64,000 bases of DNA, taken from positions 2,170,001 through 2,234,000 of the forward strand of contig NZ_AP022598.1 in NCBI RefSeq assembly GCF_010725485.1, read 5' to 3'. Position 1 is the first letter of the stretch; the number at the start of each line of letters is the position of its first letter. The notes beneath the pieces are model-generated. The model made no database searches. It saw only the letters and a program-made list of their open reading frames with translations, and was not told where the DNA came from. Position numbers and translations under genes: made by a program. This stretch comes from Mycolicibacterium parafortuitum (GTDB lineage Bacteria; Actinomycetota; Actinomycetes; Mycobacteriales; Mycobacteriaceae). This document shows, piece by piece, positions 7,612-16,404 of the stretch.

Positions 7612-9615
7612 GTGACCCGCGTCGGCGTCGCGCGTGTGTTGGCCGCAGTGGTTTTGCTGATCGGACCGGTCTTATTCGGGAGTGCCGCGCACGCGCAACC
7701 CGCCGCCGACGCGCCTTCACAGCCGTCGAGCGTGGTCCTCGGTTCGACTGCGCTCGGCATCGACCGCGAGGTGTTCCTCGGCCCCAACGCGAGTCAGCGG
7801 ATCGCATTGCCCGTCCCGGGAGGCCTCGTACCATCCCGGCTGCGAGGCACGATCACGGCACCGTTGAACATCTCCGGCGGATACCTCGAGGTCGACGACG
7901 CGGACGGGAAGCTCCTCGGCACCGTCGACGTGCCGCCCGCCGGAGTCGCCCAGGCCGCGACGCCTTTCGACGTCGATATCGCGGGCGCCCGCGTCCGGTC
8001 GTCGTCGGTGGATCTCTCGGTGACGTTGCGCGCCGTCGACGGCCAATATCCCGGCGGATTCAACGGGCAGTACTGCGGCCCGCTTCAGCAATTGACGTTG
8101 ACGAATCTCGAAGCGGTTTTCACCGGCGAGGAGCCCCCGGTGACCACAATCGCCGGCTTCTTCCCACCCGTACTTGAGCGCGTGACCATCTATGCGCCGG
8201 ACGACGCCGACACCGCCGAACAGCAGGCCGTACTGCTGCTGGTGTCCACGCTCGCAAGGCTGTACATCCCTCAGCCGCTGTCCGTCACGGTGGTGAATCA
8301 ACCGCGGGGGGTTTCGCCGCCACCAGCCCCTCAATTGGCGCGCGCAGTTGTCGTCGAAAGGGGCGGAACCTCGGGACTCAGCGTCGAGAACTCAGGTGGC
8401 CGCAACGCTTACCTGAAGGTTTCCGGCGACGGCGACGAGCTCTCGACCCAGGTGTCGCTGCTCGTCGACGAGTTGCAGTCGTTGGTGCAGGTGCCCACCG
8501 CGCGTGTCGACCAGGCGGTGGCCGAGGATCCGCCAGGCGGCGACACGTGGACATTCGAACAACTCAACATCAGCGGTAAGACCGAGGTGCTTCGTGCAGG
8601 AAACCTGCGGATGAGCGTCGGTCGGTCGGCGCTGGGGAACGGCCGCGTCGATGCAGTCCAGGTTCACCTGCTCGCCGACTACACCCCCGTTCCGGACGAC
8701 GACTCCGCGGCAGTCGTGATCCGTGCCGGCGATGGAAGCGTCGTTCACCGTGCCCTCCTCGACACGTCGGGCCGTCTGGACGCACAGTTCGAGCTGGCAG
8801 GCAAGGCGATCGGTCAGTTCGTCGACCTCGACATCGCGATCACCTACACCCCCGACCAGCCATGTGGGCCGCTGATCGCGCCGATCACATTCCAGACTGA
8901 TCCGCGATCGACGTTGACTGTCGAGCGTGGCGGCCCACCACTCGGCGGCTTTGGCGCGATGCCGTCGGAGTTCGCGCCCAGCTTCATGGTCGCGTTCGAC
9001 GGGACCAGCCCGGATCAGTTGGTCTACGCGGCGCGTGTCGTGGCCGCGGTCGCGAGTCTCACGAGCACGCAACTCACTCCGAAGGTTGTTGACGTCAAGA
9101 CCGCTGCGGATGGGAACTCCGGGGCGCTGATCATCGCCAAGTCGTCCGCGCTGTTGCAGACGTCGCTGCACCCACCCATCAGTGGCGACGGTGCCGAGGT
9201 GGACATCGACGACTTGCCGACCGAGGTGCGAGCAAGTATCGCCGACGGGCTCGGCTCGATCCAGGCGTTCGCCGACCGTCCCCGGGACCGCACAGTCGTC
9301 CTGGTGACGACCACAGGAGACTGGAGCCTGGTGAACCCGCTGTTCGGCTACATCGACGGGCTGGACGGGAAATGGTCGGCTTTGTTCGGCGATGTGCTTG
9401 CCGCAGGCCGAGCCGGAGATCCGACCAATCTGTCGATCTTCGCCGAACGCGCCGGAAGCGATGATGCGCCAGAGCAGCCACGATCTGAAGCGGGCCCGGT
9501 CTCGGGGAAGGTGATCGGCATCGGCGTTGCGGTGGCCGTGGTCGCGGCCGCAGGGGTGGCGATTATGTGGTCCTCCCGGCGCTCAAAGCGGAACCTGCCC
9601 GCCGGCCCGGACTGA
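7612..9615 (+). CDS. BcsB-like exported polysaccharide-biosynthesis protein
   Basis: About 667 residues. The GTG start at 7612 has GGAG eight bases upstream and is followed by a signal peptide (hydrophobic VLAAVVLLIGPVLFG, then SAAHAQ). The start could lie further upstream at 7531 or 7558. The long extracytoplasmic body has beta-rich repeats like BcsB, the periplasmic partner of cellulose synthase. It ends with a single membrane helix (VIGIGVAVAVVAAAGVAIMW) and a basic cytoplasmic tail. BcsB normally guides glucan away from BcsA, but no BcsA-type synthase is present in the window. The gene ends 46 bp before the KstR2 box of kstR2. Family recognition is by overall architecture and the YCGP / QPCGPL motifs. 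Confidence 0.7.
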   Translation: MTRVGVARVLAAVVLLIGPVLFGSAAHAQPAADAPSQPSSVVLGSTALGIDREVFLGPNASQRIALPVPGGLVPSRLRGTITAPLNISGGYLEVDDADGKLLGTVDVPPAGVAQAATPFDVDIAGARVRSSSVDLSVTLRAVDGQYPGGFNGQYCGPLQQLTLTNLEAVFTGEEPPVTTIAGFFPPVLERVTIYAPDDADTAEQQAVLLLVSTLARLYIPQPLSVTVVNQPRGVSPPPAPQLARAVVVERGGTSGLSVENSGGRNAYLKVSGDGDELSTQVSLLVDELQSLVQVPTARVDQAVAEDPPGGDTWTFEQLNISGKTEVLRAGNLRMSVGRSALGNGRVDAVQVHLLADYTPVPDDDSAAVVIRAGDGSVVHRALLDTSGRLDAQFELAGKAIGQFVDLDIAITYTPDQPCGPLIAPITFQTDPRSTLTVERGGPPLGGFGAMPSEFAPSFMVAFDGTSPDQLVYAARVVAAVASLTSTQLTPKVVDVKTAADGNSGALIIAKSSALLQTSLHPPISGDGAEVDIDDLPTEVRASIADGLGSIQAFADRPRDRTVVLVTTTGDWSLVNPLFGYIDGLDGKWSALFGDVLAAGRAGDPTNLSIFAERAGSDDAPEQPRSEAGPVSGKVIGIGVAVAVVAAAGVAIMWSSRRSKRNLPAGPD

Positions 9616-9660
9616 GCGGGAGGCGCAGCGAAAGCCGCCAGACGCCTGCCAGCCTTACCT

Positions 9661-9674
9661 AGCAAGCGCTTGGT
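9661..9674. promoter_or_regulatory. KstR2 operator upstream of kstR2
   Basis: AGCAAGCGCTTGGT fits the published KstR2 consensus AnCAAGnnCTTGnT at every fixed position. It lies 15 bp before the kstR2 start, consistent with autoregulation of the kstR2-fadA6 operon. Confidence 0.9.
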
Positions 9675-9689
9675 TGCTACTCTGGACGG

Positions 9690-10289
9690 GTGGACAAGGC
9701 GCTTCCCAGTCGCCGCGACGAGCTGCTGCAGCTCGCCGCGACGATGTTCGCCGAGCGCGGCCTGCGCGCGACGACCGTGCGCGATATCGCGGACTCGGCG
9801 GGAATCCTGTCCGGCAGCCTCTATCACCACTTCAAATCCAAAGAGCAGATGGTCGAGGAAGTCCTCAAGGACTTCCTCGACTGGCTGTTCACGCGGTACG
9901 ACGAGATCGTCGCGTCGACGAGCGACCCGCTGGAGCGCGTCAAGGGGCTCTTCATGGTCTCGTTCGAGGCGATCGAACACCGGCACGCCCAGGTGGTGAT
10001 CTACCAGGACGAAGCCAAGCGGCTCAACCCCCTGCCGCAGTTCGGATTTCTCGACGATCGCAACCGCGAGCAGCGTCGGATGTGGGTCGACGTGCTCAAG
10101 CAGGGGGTGGCCGAGGGAAGCTTCCGGCCCGACCTCGACGTCGACCTCGTCTACCGCTTCATCCGCGACACCACATGGGTTTCGGTCCGCTGGTACCAAC
10201 CGGGCGGGCCTCTGTCGGCCGAAGAGGTCGGCAGGCAGTACCTCGCCATCGTTCTGGGTGGCATAACGGAAGGATCGAAATATGCCTGA
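9690..10289 (+). CDS. kstR2: TetR-family repressor KstR2
   Basis: 199 residues, close to the roughly 200 of M. tuberculosis KstR2. The N-terminal TetR DNA-binding domain (TVRDIADSAGILSGSLYHHF, residues about 30-50) is followed by the all-helical ligand domain. KstR2 represses the genes for degradation of the steroid C/D rings and is released by HIP-CoA. The GTG start sits immediately downstream of a matching operator, and the 3' end overlaps fadA6 by eight bases. Identity rests on family, length, neighbours (fadA6, ipd genes) and the adjacent box. Confidence 0.92.
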   Translation: MDKALPSRRDELLQLAATMFAERGLRATTVRDIADSAGILSGSLYHHFKSKEQMVEEVLKDFLDWLFTRYDEIVASTSDPLERVKGLFMVSFEAIEHRHAQVVIYQDEAKRLNPLPQFGFLDDRNREQRRMWVDVLKQGVAEGSFRPDLDVDLVYRFIRDTTWVSVRWYQPGGPLSAEEVGRQYLAIVLGGITEGSKYA

Positions 10290-11433
10290 GGCGTACGTCA
10301 TCGATGCTGTACGCACCGCCGTCGGCAAGCGCAATGGATCGCTTGCCGGTGTGCACCCGGTCGACCTGGGCGCCACGGCCTGGCGCGGGCTGTTCGAGCG
10401 CAACGACGTCGACCCGGGCGCCGTCGACGACGTCATCGCCGGCTGCGTCGATGCGATCGGCCCGCAGGCCGGCAACATCGCCCGCCTGTCGTGGCTCGCG
10501 GCCGGATTCCCGGAAGAGGTCCCCGGCGTCACGGTCGATCGTCAGTGCGGATCCAGCCAGCAGGCCATCTCGTTCGGTGCGCAGGCGATCATGTCCGGAA
10601 CCGCTGACCTGATCGTCGCCGGCGGTATGCAGAACATGAGCCAGATCCCGATCAGTTCGGCCATGACGGTCGCCGAACAGTTCGGATTCACCTCTCCGAC
10701 AAATGAATCCAAGCATTGGCTGCACCGTTACGGTGACCAGGAGATCTCCCAGTTCCGCGGTTCCGAGATGATCGCCGAGAAGTGGAACCTGTCTCGCGAG
10801 GAGATGGAGCAGTTCGCGCTGACCAGCCATCAGCGCGCCCAGGCGGCCATCCGGGCCGGCTACTTCGAGAACGAGATCATCCCGGTGGACGGATTCGTCA
10901 CCGATGAGGGGCCGCGCGACACCTCGCTGGAAAAGATGGCCGGCCTCAAGACCCTGGTCGAGGGCGGCCGCCTGACCGCGGCGATGGCGAGCCAGATCTC
11001 CGACGGCGCCAGCGCGGTGCTGCTCGCCTCGGAAAAAGCGGTGCAGGAGCACGGGCTCAAACCCCGTGCCCGCATCCACCACATCAGCGCCCGCGGCGCG
11101 GACCCGGTGTTCATGCTCACCGGACCGATCCCTGCGACGCACTACGCACTGGAGAAGACGGGCCTGTCGATCGAGGACATCGACACCGTCGAGATCAACG
11201 AGGCGTTCGCCCCGGTCGTGCAGGCGTGGCTGAAAGAGACGAAGGCGGATCCGGAGAAGGTCAACCCCAACGGCGGCGCGATCGCGCTGGGGCACCCACT
11301 CGGAGCGACGGGCGCCAAGTTGTTTGCCACGATGCTCAACACGCTGGAGCGCACCGGCGGCCGCTACGGCCTGCAGACGATGTGCGAAGGCGGAGGCACC
11401 GCAAACGTCACGATCATCGAGCGACTGTCCTGA
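10282..11433 (+). CDS. fadA6: Thiolase FadA6 (steroid ring degradation)
   Basis: A 383-residue thiolase. The nucleophilic Cys is at about residue 89 (DRQCGSSQQ), with the GHPLGATGAK His at about 338 and the second Cys in MCEGGG at about 368, giving a complete catalytic set. FadA6 performs thiolytic steps on the ring-opened C/D-ring products after IpdAB. It overlaps kstR2 by eight bases, as in the Rv3557c-Rv3556c pair, so it should be repressed by KstR2. In M. tuberculosis Rv3555c and the ferredoxin gene fdxB follow toward ipdC; here a lipase-like gene and an alcohol dehydrogenase occupy that place. Confidence 0.9.
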   Translation: MPEAYVIDAVRTAVGKRNGSLAGVHPVDLGATAWRGLFERNDVDPGAVDDVIAGCVDAIGPQAGNIARLSWLAAGFPEEVPGVTVDRQCGSSQQAISFGAQAIMSGTADLIVAGGMQNMSQIPISSAMTVAEQFGFTSPTNESKHWLHRYGDQEISQFRGSEMIAEKWNLSREEMEQFALTSHQRAQAAIRAGYFENEIIPVDGFVTDEGPRDTSLEKMAGLKTLVEGGRLTAAMASQISDGASAVLLASEKAVQEHGLKPRARIHHISARGADPVFMLTGPIPATHYALEKTGLSIEDIDTVEINEAFAPVVQAWLKETKADPEKVNPNGGAIALGHPLGATGAKLFATMLNTLERTGGRYGLQTMCEGGGTANVTIIERLS

Positions 11434-11495
11434 CGCCAAGCGGACAAGCGCATTTGATCAAAACGGAGTCGTAGACGCCCTAGGTTGGCTAATGT

Positions 11496-11523
11496 CCATC
11501 TGACATCGCACGTTGTCAGATGG
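11496..11523. promoter_or_regulatory. Perfect 10-bp inverted repeat overlapping the lipase-like gene's translation start region
   Basis: CCATCTGACA (11496-11505) and TGTCAGATGG (11514-11523) are perfect inverted repeats with an 8-base spacer. The right arm reaches into the GGAGGG ribosome binding site (11522-11527). It could be an operator or an RNA hairpin masking the ribosome binding site. It also lies downstream of fadA6, but no U-tract follows, so termination is less likely. Confidence 0.6.
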
Positions 11524-11531
11524 AGGGTGTT

Positions 11532-13295
11532 GTGCCGGTCGAAGAACGTCGGAAGATCAGGTCGCTGAGCTGCGGCATCGCGGCGACGGCCGTCTCGATC
11601 GCCCTCGTCGTCGTGCCGGGCCACGGTGTGGCCTTCGCCGATCCCACCGGGTCCGGCTCGGCGACCGCGACGTCGGCGGCGAGCACGTCCGGCGACGACT
11701 CGGCCGAGCGCAGCGGACCGAAGAAGCCGCCGTCGCGTAAGTCCGGCGCGGACCCCGACACCACGACGCCATCGGGCGGCGGCTCCGAGCCGCCGCGCGA
11801 TGACGACGACGTCGCCGCCCCCTCGGACTCGTCATCCGGTGTGGTCGTTGTCGACCCGGACGACACCGAGGCCGATCCCACCGAGGTCGACGGGGCCGAT
11901 CCCACCGAGGTCGGGGCCGATTCCGCCGAGGTCGAAGCCGAGGTGGAGGCCGACGGGTCCGACGCCGGCAGCCTTGTGCCGGACAGCGTCGTGCCGGAGA
12001 ACACGGACGCAACCGTCGCCGCACCGGAAACCCGGGCGACGCCGGTGGTTTCGTCGCTCGTCCCGGCAAAGCCGTATCGCGCATACGCCGACGCAGTGAC
12101 CGCGGCGCCGGCCGCCGTCAGCACCGTCGCGCCGGTCGAAGTCACGACGCCGAGCCCGCCGCAGCCGCTGTCCCCGATCGCGCAACTGCTGGAGCTACCG
12201 GGGCGGCTGATCAATGCCGTATTGCAGGCGCTGGGATTCACCGCGTCCGCGAGCCACCCGCCTGTCCCCAACGGTCTCGGACCGATCAACGACCTGATCT
12301 TCGGCGCGTTCCGGGAACTGGAGCGGCTGATCGGATTGCACCGTCCGGTGGTGGTGCCCGAGGTGCCCACCCTGACCTACGACGGGCCGACCTCGTCCCT
12401 GTCGCCGACGGTCGCCCAGTTCCTCAACGCCTCCGCCGCAGCCTATGTGCTCGGCGGTACCCCGGGCGGTCTTGTCCCGTTCACGGTCAACGGATTTCAG
12501 CTGTCGAAGACCAACCTGTTCACCGGTATGGTGGCCAAGACATGGGTCACTCCCGAGGGGCAGGTGATCATCGCCTACCAGGGCACCACCGGCGGGTCGC
12601 ACCTGTTGTTCAACCCGTTGATCACGATCAGCCAAATACTGGCGGACATCCAGGTGATCTTCACCCGCACGACGCCGCCGGCGTTCTACGACGCCCTGCG
12701 CTTCGCCGACCGCGTGCTCGTCGAAGCGGCTCTGCAGGGGTATACCGCGGACAACGTGTTCGTGACGGGTCACTCGCTCGGCGGCTGGGAAGCCCAGTTC
12801 GTGGCCCAGCAGCTCGGTCTGGCAGGCATCGGGTTCGAGGCGCCGGGCATCAACACCAGAACCCCTGGCAACGGCGCGGATTCACTGTTCGTCAACATCG
12901 GCACCTACGGCAGCACCGCGCCGTACATGGCCACCGATCTACCGGGACTGCAGCCGTTCATGCCGGCCTACGTGCCCGGCGGCGGTTCCAAACCACACTA
13001 CGGCCCGATCGTGATGATCGGCGATCCCGCCGCGATGACACCGCTGTACAACGCGTCGGCGCTGTGGGGGAAGGGCCTGATCGGCAGCGCGATCTTCATG
13101 GTGGACTTCCTGGTCAACTTCTTCCAGTACCACCTGCCCGGAGTGCAGGCCTATCACCTGGACGTCGTTCCCGACCCGGGCATGGTGCTCTTCCTCGGCA
13201 CCTCACGCGGACCGGTCCACACCGGTTACGGGGAGCTGACGATCCAGCAGCTGCTCAAGACCGCGTCCGACGACGGAATCCTGTTCCGGCCATGA
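11532..13295 (+). CDS. Secreted lipase-like alpha/beta-hydrolase with acidic linker
   Basis: About 587 residues from the GTG at 11532, which has GGAGGG just upstream; an ATG at 11520 is an alternative start inside the inverted repeat. A signal peptide (IAATAVSIALVVVPGHGVAFA) leads into a roughly 190-residue low-complexity region rich in Asp, Glu, Ser, Thr and Pro, with repeated DPTEV motifs. A C-terminal hydrolase domain follows with the class-3 lipase nucleophile elbow GHSLGG (Ser about 415). The family hydrolyses lipid esters at the cell surface or outside the cell. It has no counterpart at this position in the M. tuberculosis cluster. A strong hairpin follows it. The substrate is unknown. 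Confidence 0.75.
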   Translation: MPVEERRKIRSLSCGIAATAVSIALVVVPGHGVAFADPTGSGSATATSAASTSGDDSAERSGPKKPPSRKSGADPDTTTPSGGGSEPPRDDDDVAAPSDSSSGVVVVDPDDTEADPTEVDGADPTEVGADSAEVEAEVEADGSDAGSLVPDSVVPENTDATVAAPETRATPVVSSLVPAKPYRAYADAVTAAPAAVSTVAPVEVTTPSPPQPLSPIAQLLELPGRLINAVLQALGFTASASHPPVPNGLGPINDLIFGAFRELERLIGLHRPVVVPEVPTLTYDGPTSSLSPTVAQFLNASAAAYVLGGTPGGLVPFTVNGFQLSKTNLFTGMVAKTWVTPEGQVIIAYQGTTGGSHLLFNPLITISQILADIQVIFTRTTPPAFYDALRFADRVLVEAALQGYTADNVFVTGHSLGGWEAQFVAQQLGLAGIGFEAPGINTRTPGNGADSLFVNIGTYGSTAPYMATDLPGLQPFMPAYVPGGGSKPHYGPIVMIGDPAAMTPLYNASALWGKGLIGSAIFMVDFLVNFFQYHLPGVQAYHLDVVPDPGMVLFLGTSRGPVHTGYGELTIQQLLKTASDDGILFRP

Positions 13296-13308
13296 CCCTG
13301 ATCCCTGA

Positions 13309-13373
13309 CCGCCGAAATTGCATTCCAGCAGGCGTCCACTCGAACTCCAACTTCTGGAACGCAATTTCGGCGG
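13309..13373. terminator. Long hairpin between convergent genes
   Basis: 20-base arms at 13309-13328 and 13354-13373 pair with a single mismatch around a 25-base loop. They sit between the convergent stops of the lipase-like and alcohol dehydrogenase genes. A bidirectional terminator is the simplest reading. Confidence 0.7.
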
Positions 13374-13379
13374 GGTTGA

Positions 13380-14492
13380 TCAATGGTCGTGCAGGATGAC
13401 GCCGCGGATGTTGCGGCCCTCGCGCATGTCCTCGTAGCCCTCGTTGACCTCGGCCAGCTTGTACTCGTGGGTGACGGTCTCGTCGAGCAGCAGCTTGCCC
13501 TCGCGGTAGAGCGACAGCAGCCGGGGGATGTCCGCGCGCGGATTGGCCTCGCCGTACAAGCTGCCGAGCAACCGCTTCTGGAACAGCGTGAACATCATCA
13601 TCCCGAGCGTGGGCTGATTGTCGGCCATCGTGGACAGCGCCGTCATGACGACCGCGCCGCCCTTGCGGATGATGTTGGCGGCATCCTCGAGCATCGCGCC
13701 CTCCAGCAGGCCCACCGTGAGGATCGCCGAATCGGCCATCACCCCACGGGTCAGTTCACCCACCAGGGCCGTCGCCTCGGCCATGGACGTGACGAAATGG
13801 GTCGCGCCGAGTTGGAATGCCTTCTGCCGCTTCGCCTCCACGGGCTCGATCACGACGATCTTCTCGGCGCCGGCAAGCCGCGCGCCCTGGACCGCGCCGC
13901 TGCCGATGCCGCCGAAGCCGATCACCACCACCGTGTCGCCGGGTTGCACGTCGGCGGTGTTGACCGCTGAACCCCAGCCGGTGGTGACACCGCAGCCCAG
14001 CAGACAGGCCCGCGACAGCGGGATGTCGTCGTCGATCTTCACGATCGACGCTTCGGGCACGGTCCCGTACTGGGAGAAGGTTCCGACCAGTGCCATCACG
14101 CCGACGTCCTGGCCGCGGACGTGCCTGCGGTAGGTGCCGTCGAGCTGCGTGCCCGCCATGATCATCGCGCCGAGGTCGCAGAGATTCTGGTGTCCGGTCG
14201 AGCAGAAGCGACAGCGCCCACAGGCGGGCAGGAATGACGCGACGACGTGATCGCCGGGAGCCAGACCGACGACGCCGGCGCCGACCTCGCGCACGATCCC
14301 GGCCCCTTCGTGGCCGCCGATCAGTGGCAGCGGCGCGGGCAGATCACCTGTGCGGATGTGCTCGTCGGAATGGCACAGACCGGTGGCCTCCCAGGACACC
14401 AGCACCTCGCCGTCGCCCGGCGGATCGAGATCGATCTCCTCGACCGTCCAGTCGCCCCCGTACTCCCACAGAATCGCCGCGTTGGTCTTCAT
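13380..14492 (-). CDS. Zinc-dependent alcohol dehydrogenase (NDMA-dependent type)
   Basis: A 370-residue medium-chain dehydrogenase. The catalytic zinc ligands appear in the GLCHSDEH and GGHEGAG motifs. The structural zinc lobe is C-x2-C-x2-C-x7-C (CGRCRFCSTGHQNLC), and the Rossmann loop is GFGGIGSGAVQGA. The sequence is closest in pattern to the actinobacterial NDMA-dependent alcohol dehydrogenases, which keep a tightly bound nicotinamide cofactor. The ATG at 14492 was chosen over an upstream in-frame codon because homologues start MKTNAA. It follows ipdC on the same strand after 66 bp and may be read from the KstR2-controlled echA20-ipdABC transcript. A role in steroid catabolism is not established. 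Confidence 0.82.
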   Translation of the reverse strand: MKTNAAILWEYGGDWTVEEIDLDPPGDGEVLVSWEATGLCHSDEHIRTGDLPAPLPLIGGHEGAGIVREVGAGVVGLAPGDHVVASFLPACGRCRFCSTGHQNLCDLGAMIMAGTQLDGTYRRHVRGQDVGVMALVGTFSQYGTVPEASIVKIDDDIPLSRACLLGCGVTTGWGSAVNTADVQPGDTVVVIGFGGIGSGAVQGARLAGAEKIVVIEPVEAKRQKAFQLGATHFVTSMAEATALVGELTRGVMADSAILTVGLLEGAMLEDAANIIRKGGAVVMTALSTMADNQPTLGMMMFTLFQKRLLGSLYGEANPRADIPRLLSLYREGKLLLDETVTHEYKLAEVNEGYEDMREGRNIRGVILHDH

Positions 14493-14558
14493 GCGGCGAG
14501 TGTAGGAAGGTGCGCGCCCGCGCAAGGCGGAATCGCGCGACGGGCGCCGAGAACGTGC

Positions 14559-15629
14559 TCAGCAGATGAACCCGGACGCCTTCTGCAGGTGTTCGATCGC
14601 CTCGGTGACGATGGCCGGAACCAGTTCGGCGCAGGTCGGCAGGTCGTCGATGATGCCTGCCACCTGGCCCGACGCCAGTACGCCCGCATCGGTGTTGCCC
14701 TCGACCAGGCCGGCTTTGAGCAGCATCGGCGTGTTCGCCGCCATGATCACCTGTGACCAGGTCAGGTCCTTGCCGTGCCGCATCGCCATGCCGTCGGTGA
14801 TCATGGATTTCCACGACATGCCGGACATCTTCTTGAACTTCTGCGCGTTGACGACGGCGGCTGCGAGCCCTCGCACCGGTGAGCCGCCCTCCAGCTTCTC
14901 GACCAGCCCGGTCCGCAGCACCCGGTGTGGCATGCCGTCCACCTTCGTCGACACCACGGTGCCGTCCAGCGCCGCCTCCAGATAGCGGTGCTTGACCGCG
15001 TCAGGGACGGTGGAGTCCTTGGTGAGCAGGAACCGGGTGCCCATCGCGACGCCGGCGGCGCCGTAGGACAGCGCGGCCGCAAGGCCCCTGCCGTCGAAGA
15101 ATCCGCCCGCCGCGACCACCGGCATCCCGGTGTCGGCCACGGCGTCGAGCACCGACGGCAGCAACAGCGTGGTCGCGATCGGGCCGGTATGGCCGCCGCC
15201 CTCGCCGCCCTGCACGATCACCGCGTCAGCGCCCCAGCCGGCGACCTTTTTGGCGTGCTTGGCCAGCCCGACCGACGGAATGACCACGACGCCGGCGTCT
15301 TTGAGCTTGGCGATGAGGTCGGGCTTGGGGGCAAGTGCGAACGACGCGACCTTGACGCCTTCGCGGATCAGAAGGTCGACGCGCTCGTTCGCGTCGCCGG
15401 CGTCCGCGCGGATGTTGATGCCGAACGGCTTGTCGGTCGCGGCTTTCACCTTCGCGACGGCGGTGGTGAGTTCCGCGAGCGTCATCGTCGCCGAGGCCAG
15501 GATGCCCAGCCCGCCGGCATTGGAGGTCGCGGCGACGAGCCGCGCCCCGGCGACCCACCCCATGCCCGTCTGGACGACAGGATGTTCGATACCGACCAGC
15601 TCGGTCAGCGGCGTCTTCAGCGTGCTCAT
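14559..15629 (-). CDS. ipdC: IpdC, flavin-dependent oxidoreductase of the nitronate monooxygenase family
   Basis: 356 residues with a TIM-barrel fold typical of the NPD/nitronate monooxygenase family. It starts PLTELVGIEHPVVQTGMGWV and has the FMN-phosphate loops AGGFFDGRGL and QGGEGGGHTG. In steroid catabolism IpdC converts the 5-hydroxy bicyclic CoA ester into the enone substrate of EchA20. The ATG at 15629 is preferred; a TTG at 15650 would add seven residues. It lies 28 bp after ipdB as the fourth gene of the echA20-ipdA-ipdB-ipdC operon and matches Rv3553. Confidence 0.88.
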   Translation of the reverse strand: MSTLKTPLTELVGIEHPVVQTGMGWVAGARLVAATSNAGGLGILASATMTLAELTTAVAKVKAATDKPFGINIRADAGDANERVDLLIREGVKVASFALAPKPDLIAKLKDAGVVVIPSVGLAKHAKKVAGWGADAVIVQGGEGGGHTGPIATTLLLPSVLDAVADTGMPVVAAGGFFDGRGLAAALSYGAAGVAMGTRFLLTKDSTVPDAVKHRYLEAALDGTVVSTKVDGMPHRVLRTGLVEKLEGGSPVRGLAAAVVNAQKFKKMSGMSWKSMITDGMAMRHGKDLTWSQVIMAANTPMLLKAGLVEGNTDAGVLASGQVAGIIDDLPTCAELVPAIVTEAIEHLQKASGFIC

Positions 15630-15657
15630 AGCACTTTGCTCTTCGCGCAAGCGCTCA

Positions 15658-16404
15658 TCACTTGACTTCCTTGTCCCGCAGGGACTTCGGGTCGATGACC
15701 TCGCGCAGCAGCCGTTGCTCCTCGGCCGACGGCAGGCGGGTGGTCTCCGCCTCGTCGAGGCCGTGCACCTCGAACGAGGTGTTCTCGACGACCTGTTGCG
15801 CCTCGACGCCTGGGTGCAGCGAGACCGCGCGCATCTGGTGGTCGGGTCCGTTGAAATCGAAGACGCCGAGGTTGGTCACCACGCGGTAGACGTCGGTGAA
15901 CCGGTAGGCCGGGTTGTCGGGATCGACTTTGTCCCAGCCGATTCCGGAGACGATGTCCACGGAATCGCCGAACACCCGCTTGGAGTGGTTGCCCACCCAG
16001 TAGCTGGTCCGGTGGTTGATCGTGTTGCCGGGTGCGCCGCGGACGCCGAACATCTGCCGGGTCGGATGCTGCAACGGACCGAATGCCGACAGGTTCTGGT
16101 TTCCATAGCGATCGATCTGGTTGGCGCCCATCACGACATGCCTGCGACCCCACGCCAGGGTTTCGAACACCCGCCCGAACGGCATCCAGCCCTCGATCGC
16201 GGCTGCCGCCCCGATGGCCGGGGTATCCGCGATCAGTCTGGCCTCCCCGTCGGAGAGCACGATGTCGGGCGAGAACGTCAACCGCGCCAACCGGGCGCCG
16301 ACCGACACGATCGTCGTCATCGGACTGACCATGATCTCACCGGCGTCGCGGAAGAGTTCAGCACAGGCGACGGCGCAGATCTCGGCACGCGTTGTGGTCA
16401 TCAC
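15658..16404 (-). CDS. ipdB: COCHEA-CoA hydrolase subunit IpdB
   Basis: 248 residues of the beta-subunit type of the CoA-transferase superfamily (Rv3552). With IpdA it forms a heterotetramer that, despite its transferase fold, hydrolytically opens the last steroid ring of COCHEA-CoA. Visible blocks include ATTRAEICAVACAELFRDAG-like N-terminal helices (residues about 3-22), the VSVGARLARLTFSPDIVLSD strand region and GVRGAPGNTINHRTSYWVGN. Its start overlaps the ipdA stop (4 bases). Confidence 0.9.
   Translation of the reverse strand: MMTTTRAEICAVACAELFRDAGEIMVSPMTTIVSVGARLARLTFSPDIVLSDGEARLIADTPAIGAAAAIEGWMPFGRVFETLAWGRRHVVMGANQIDRYGNQNLSAFGPLQHPTRQMFGVRGAPGNTINHRTSYWVGNHSKRVFGDSVDIVSGIGWDKVDPDNPAYRFTDVYRVVTNLGVFDFNGPDHQMRAVSLHPGVEAQQVVENTSFEVHGLDEAETTRLPSAEEQRLLREVIDPKSLRDKEVK

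Noticed and set aside
1956..9615. Search for insertion sequence or integrase genes bounding the polysaccharide block
   Set aside because: No transposase, integrase, tRNA or flanking direct repeat was seen, so a specific mobile element cannot be claimed.
15630..15660. CGCAAGCG near ipdB/ipdC considered as a KstR2 box
   Set aside because: It does not satisfy AnCAAGnnCTTGnT and lies inside an operon.
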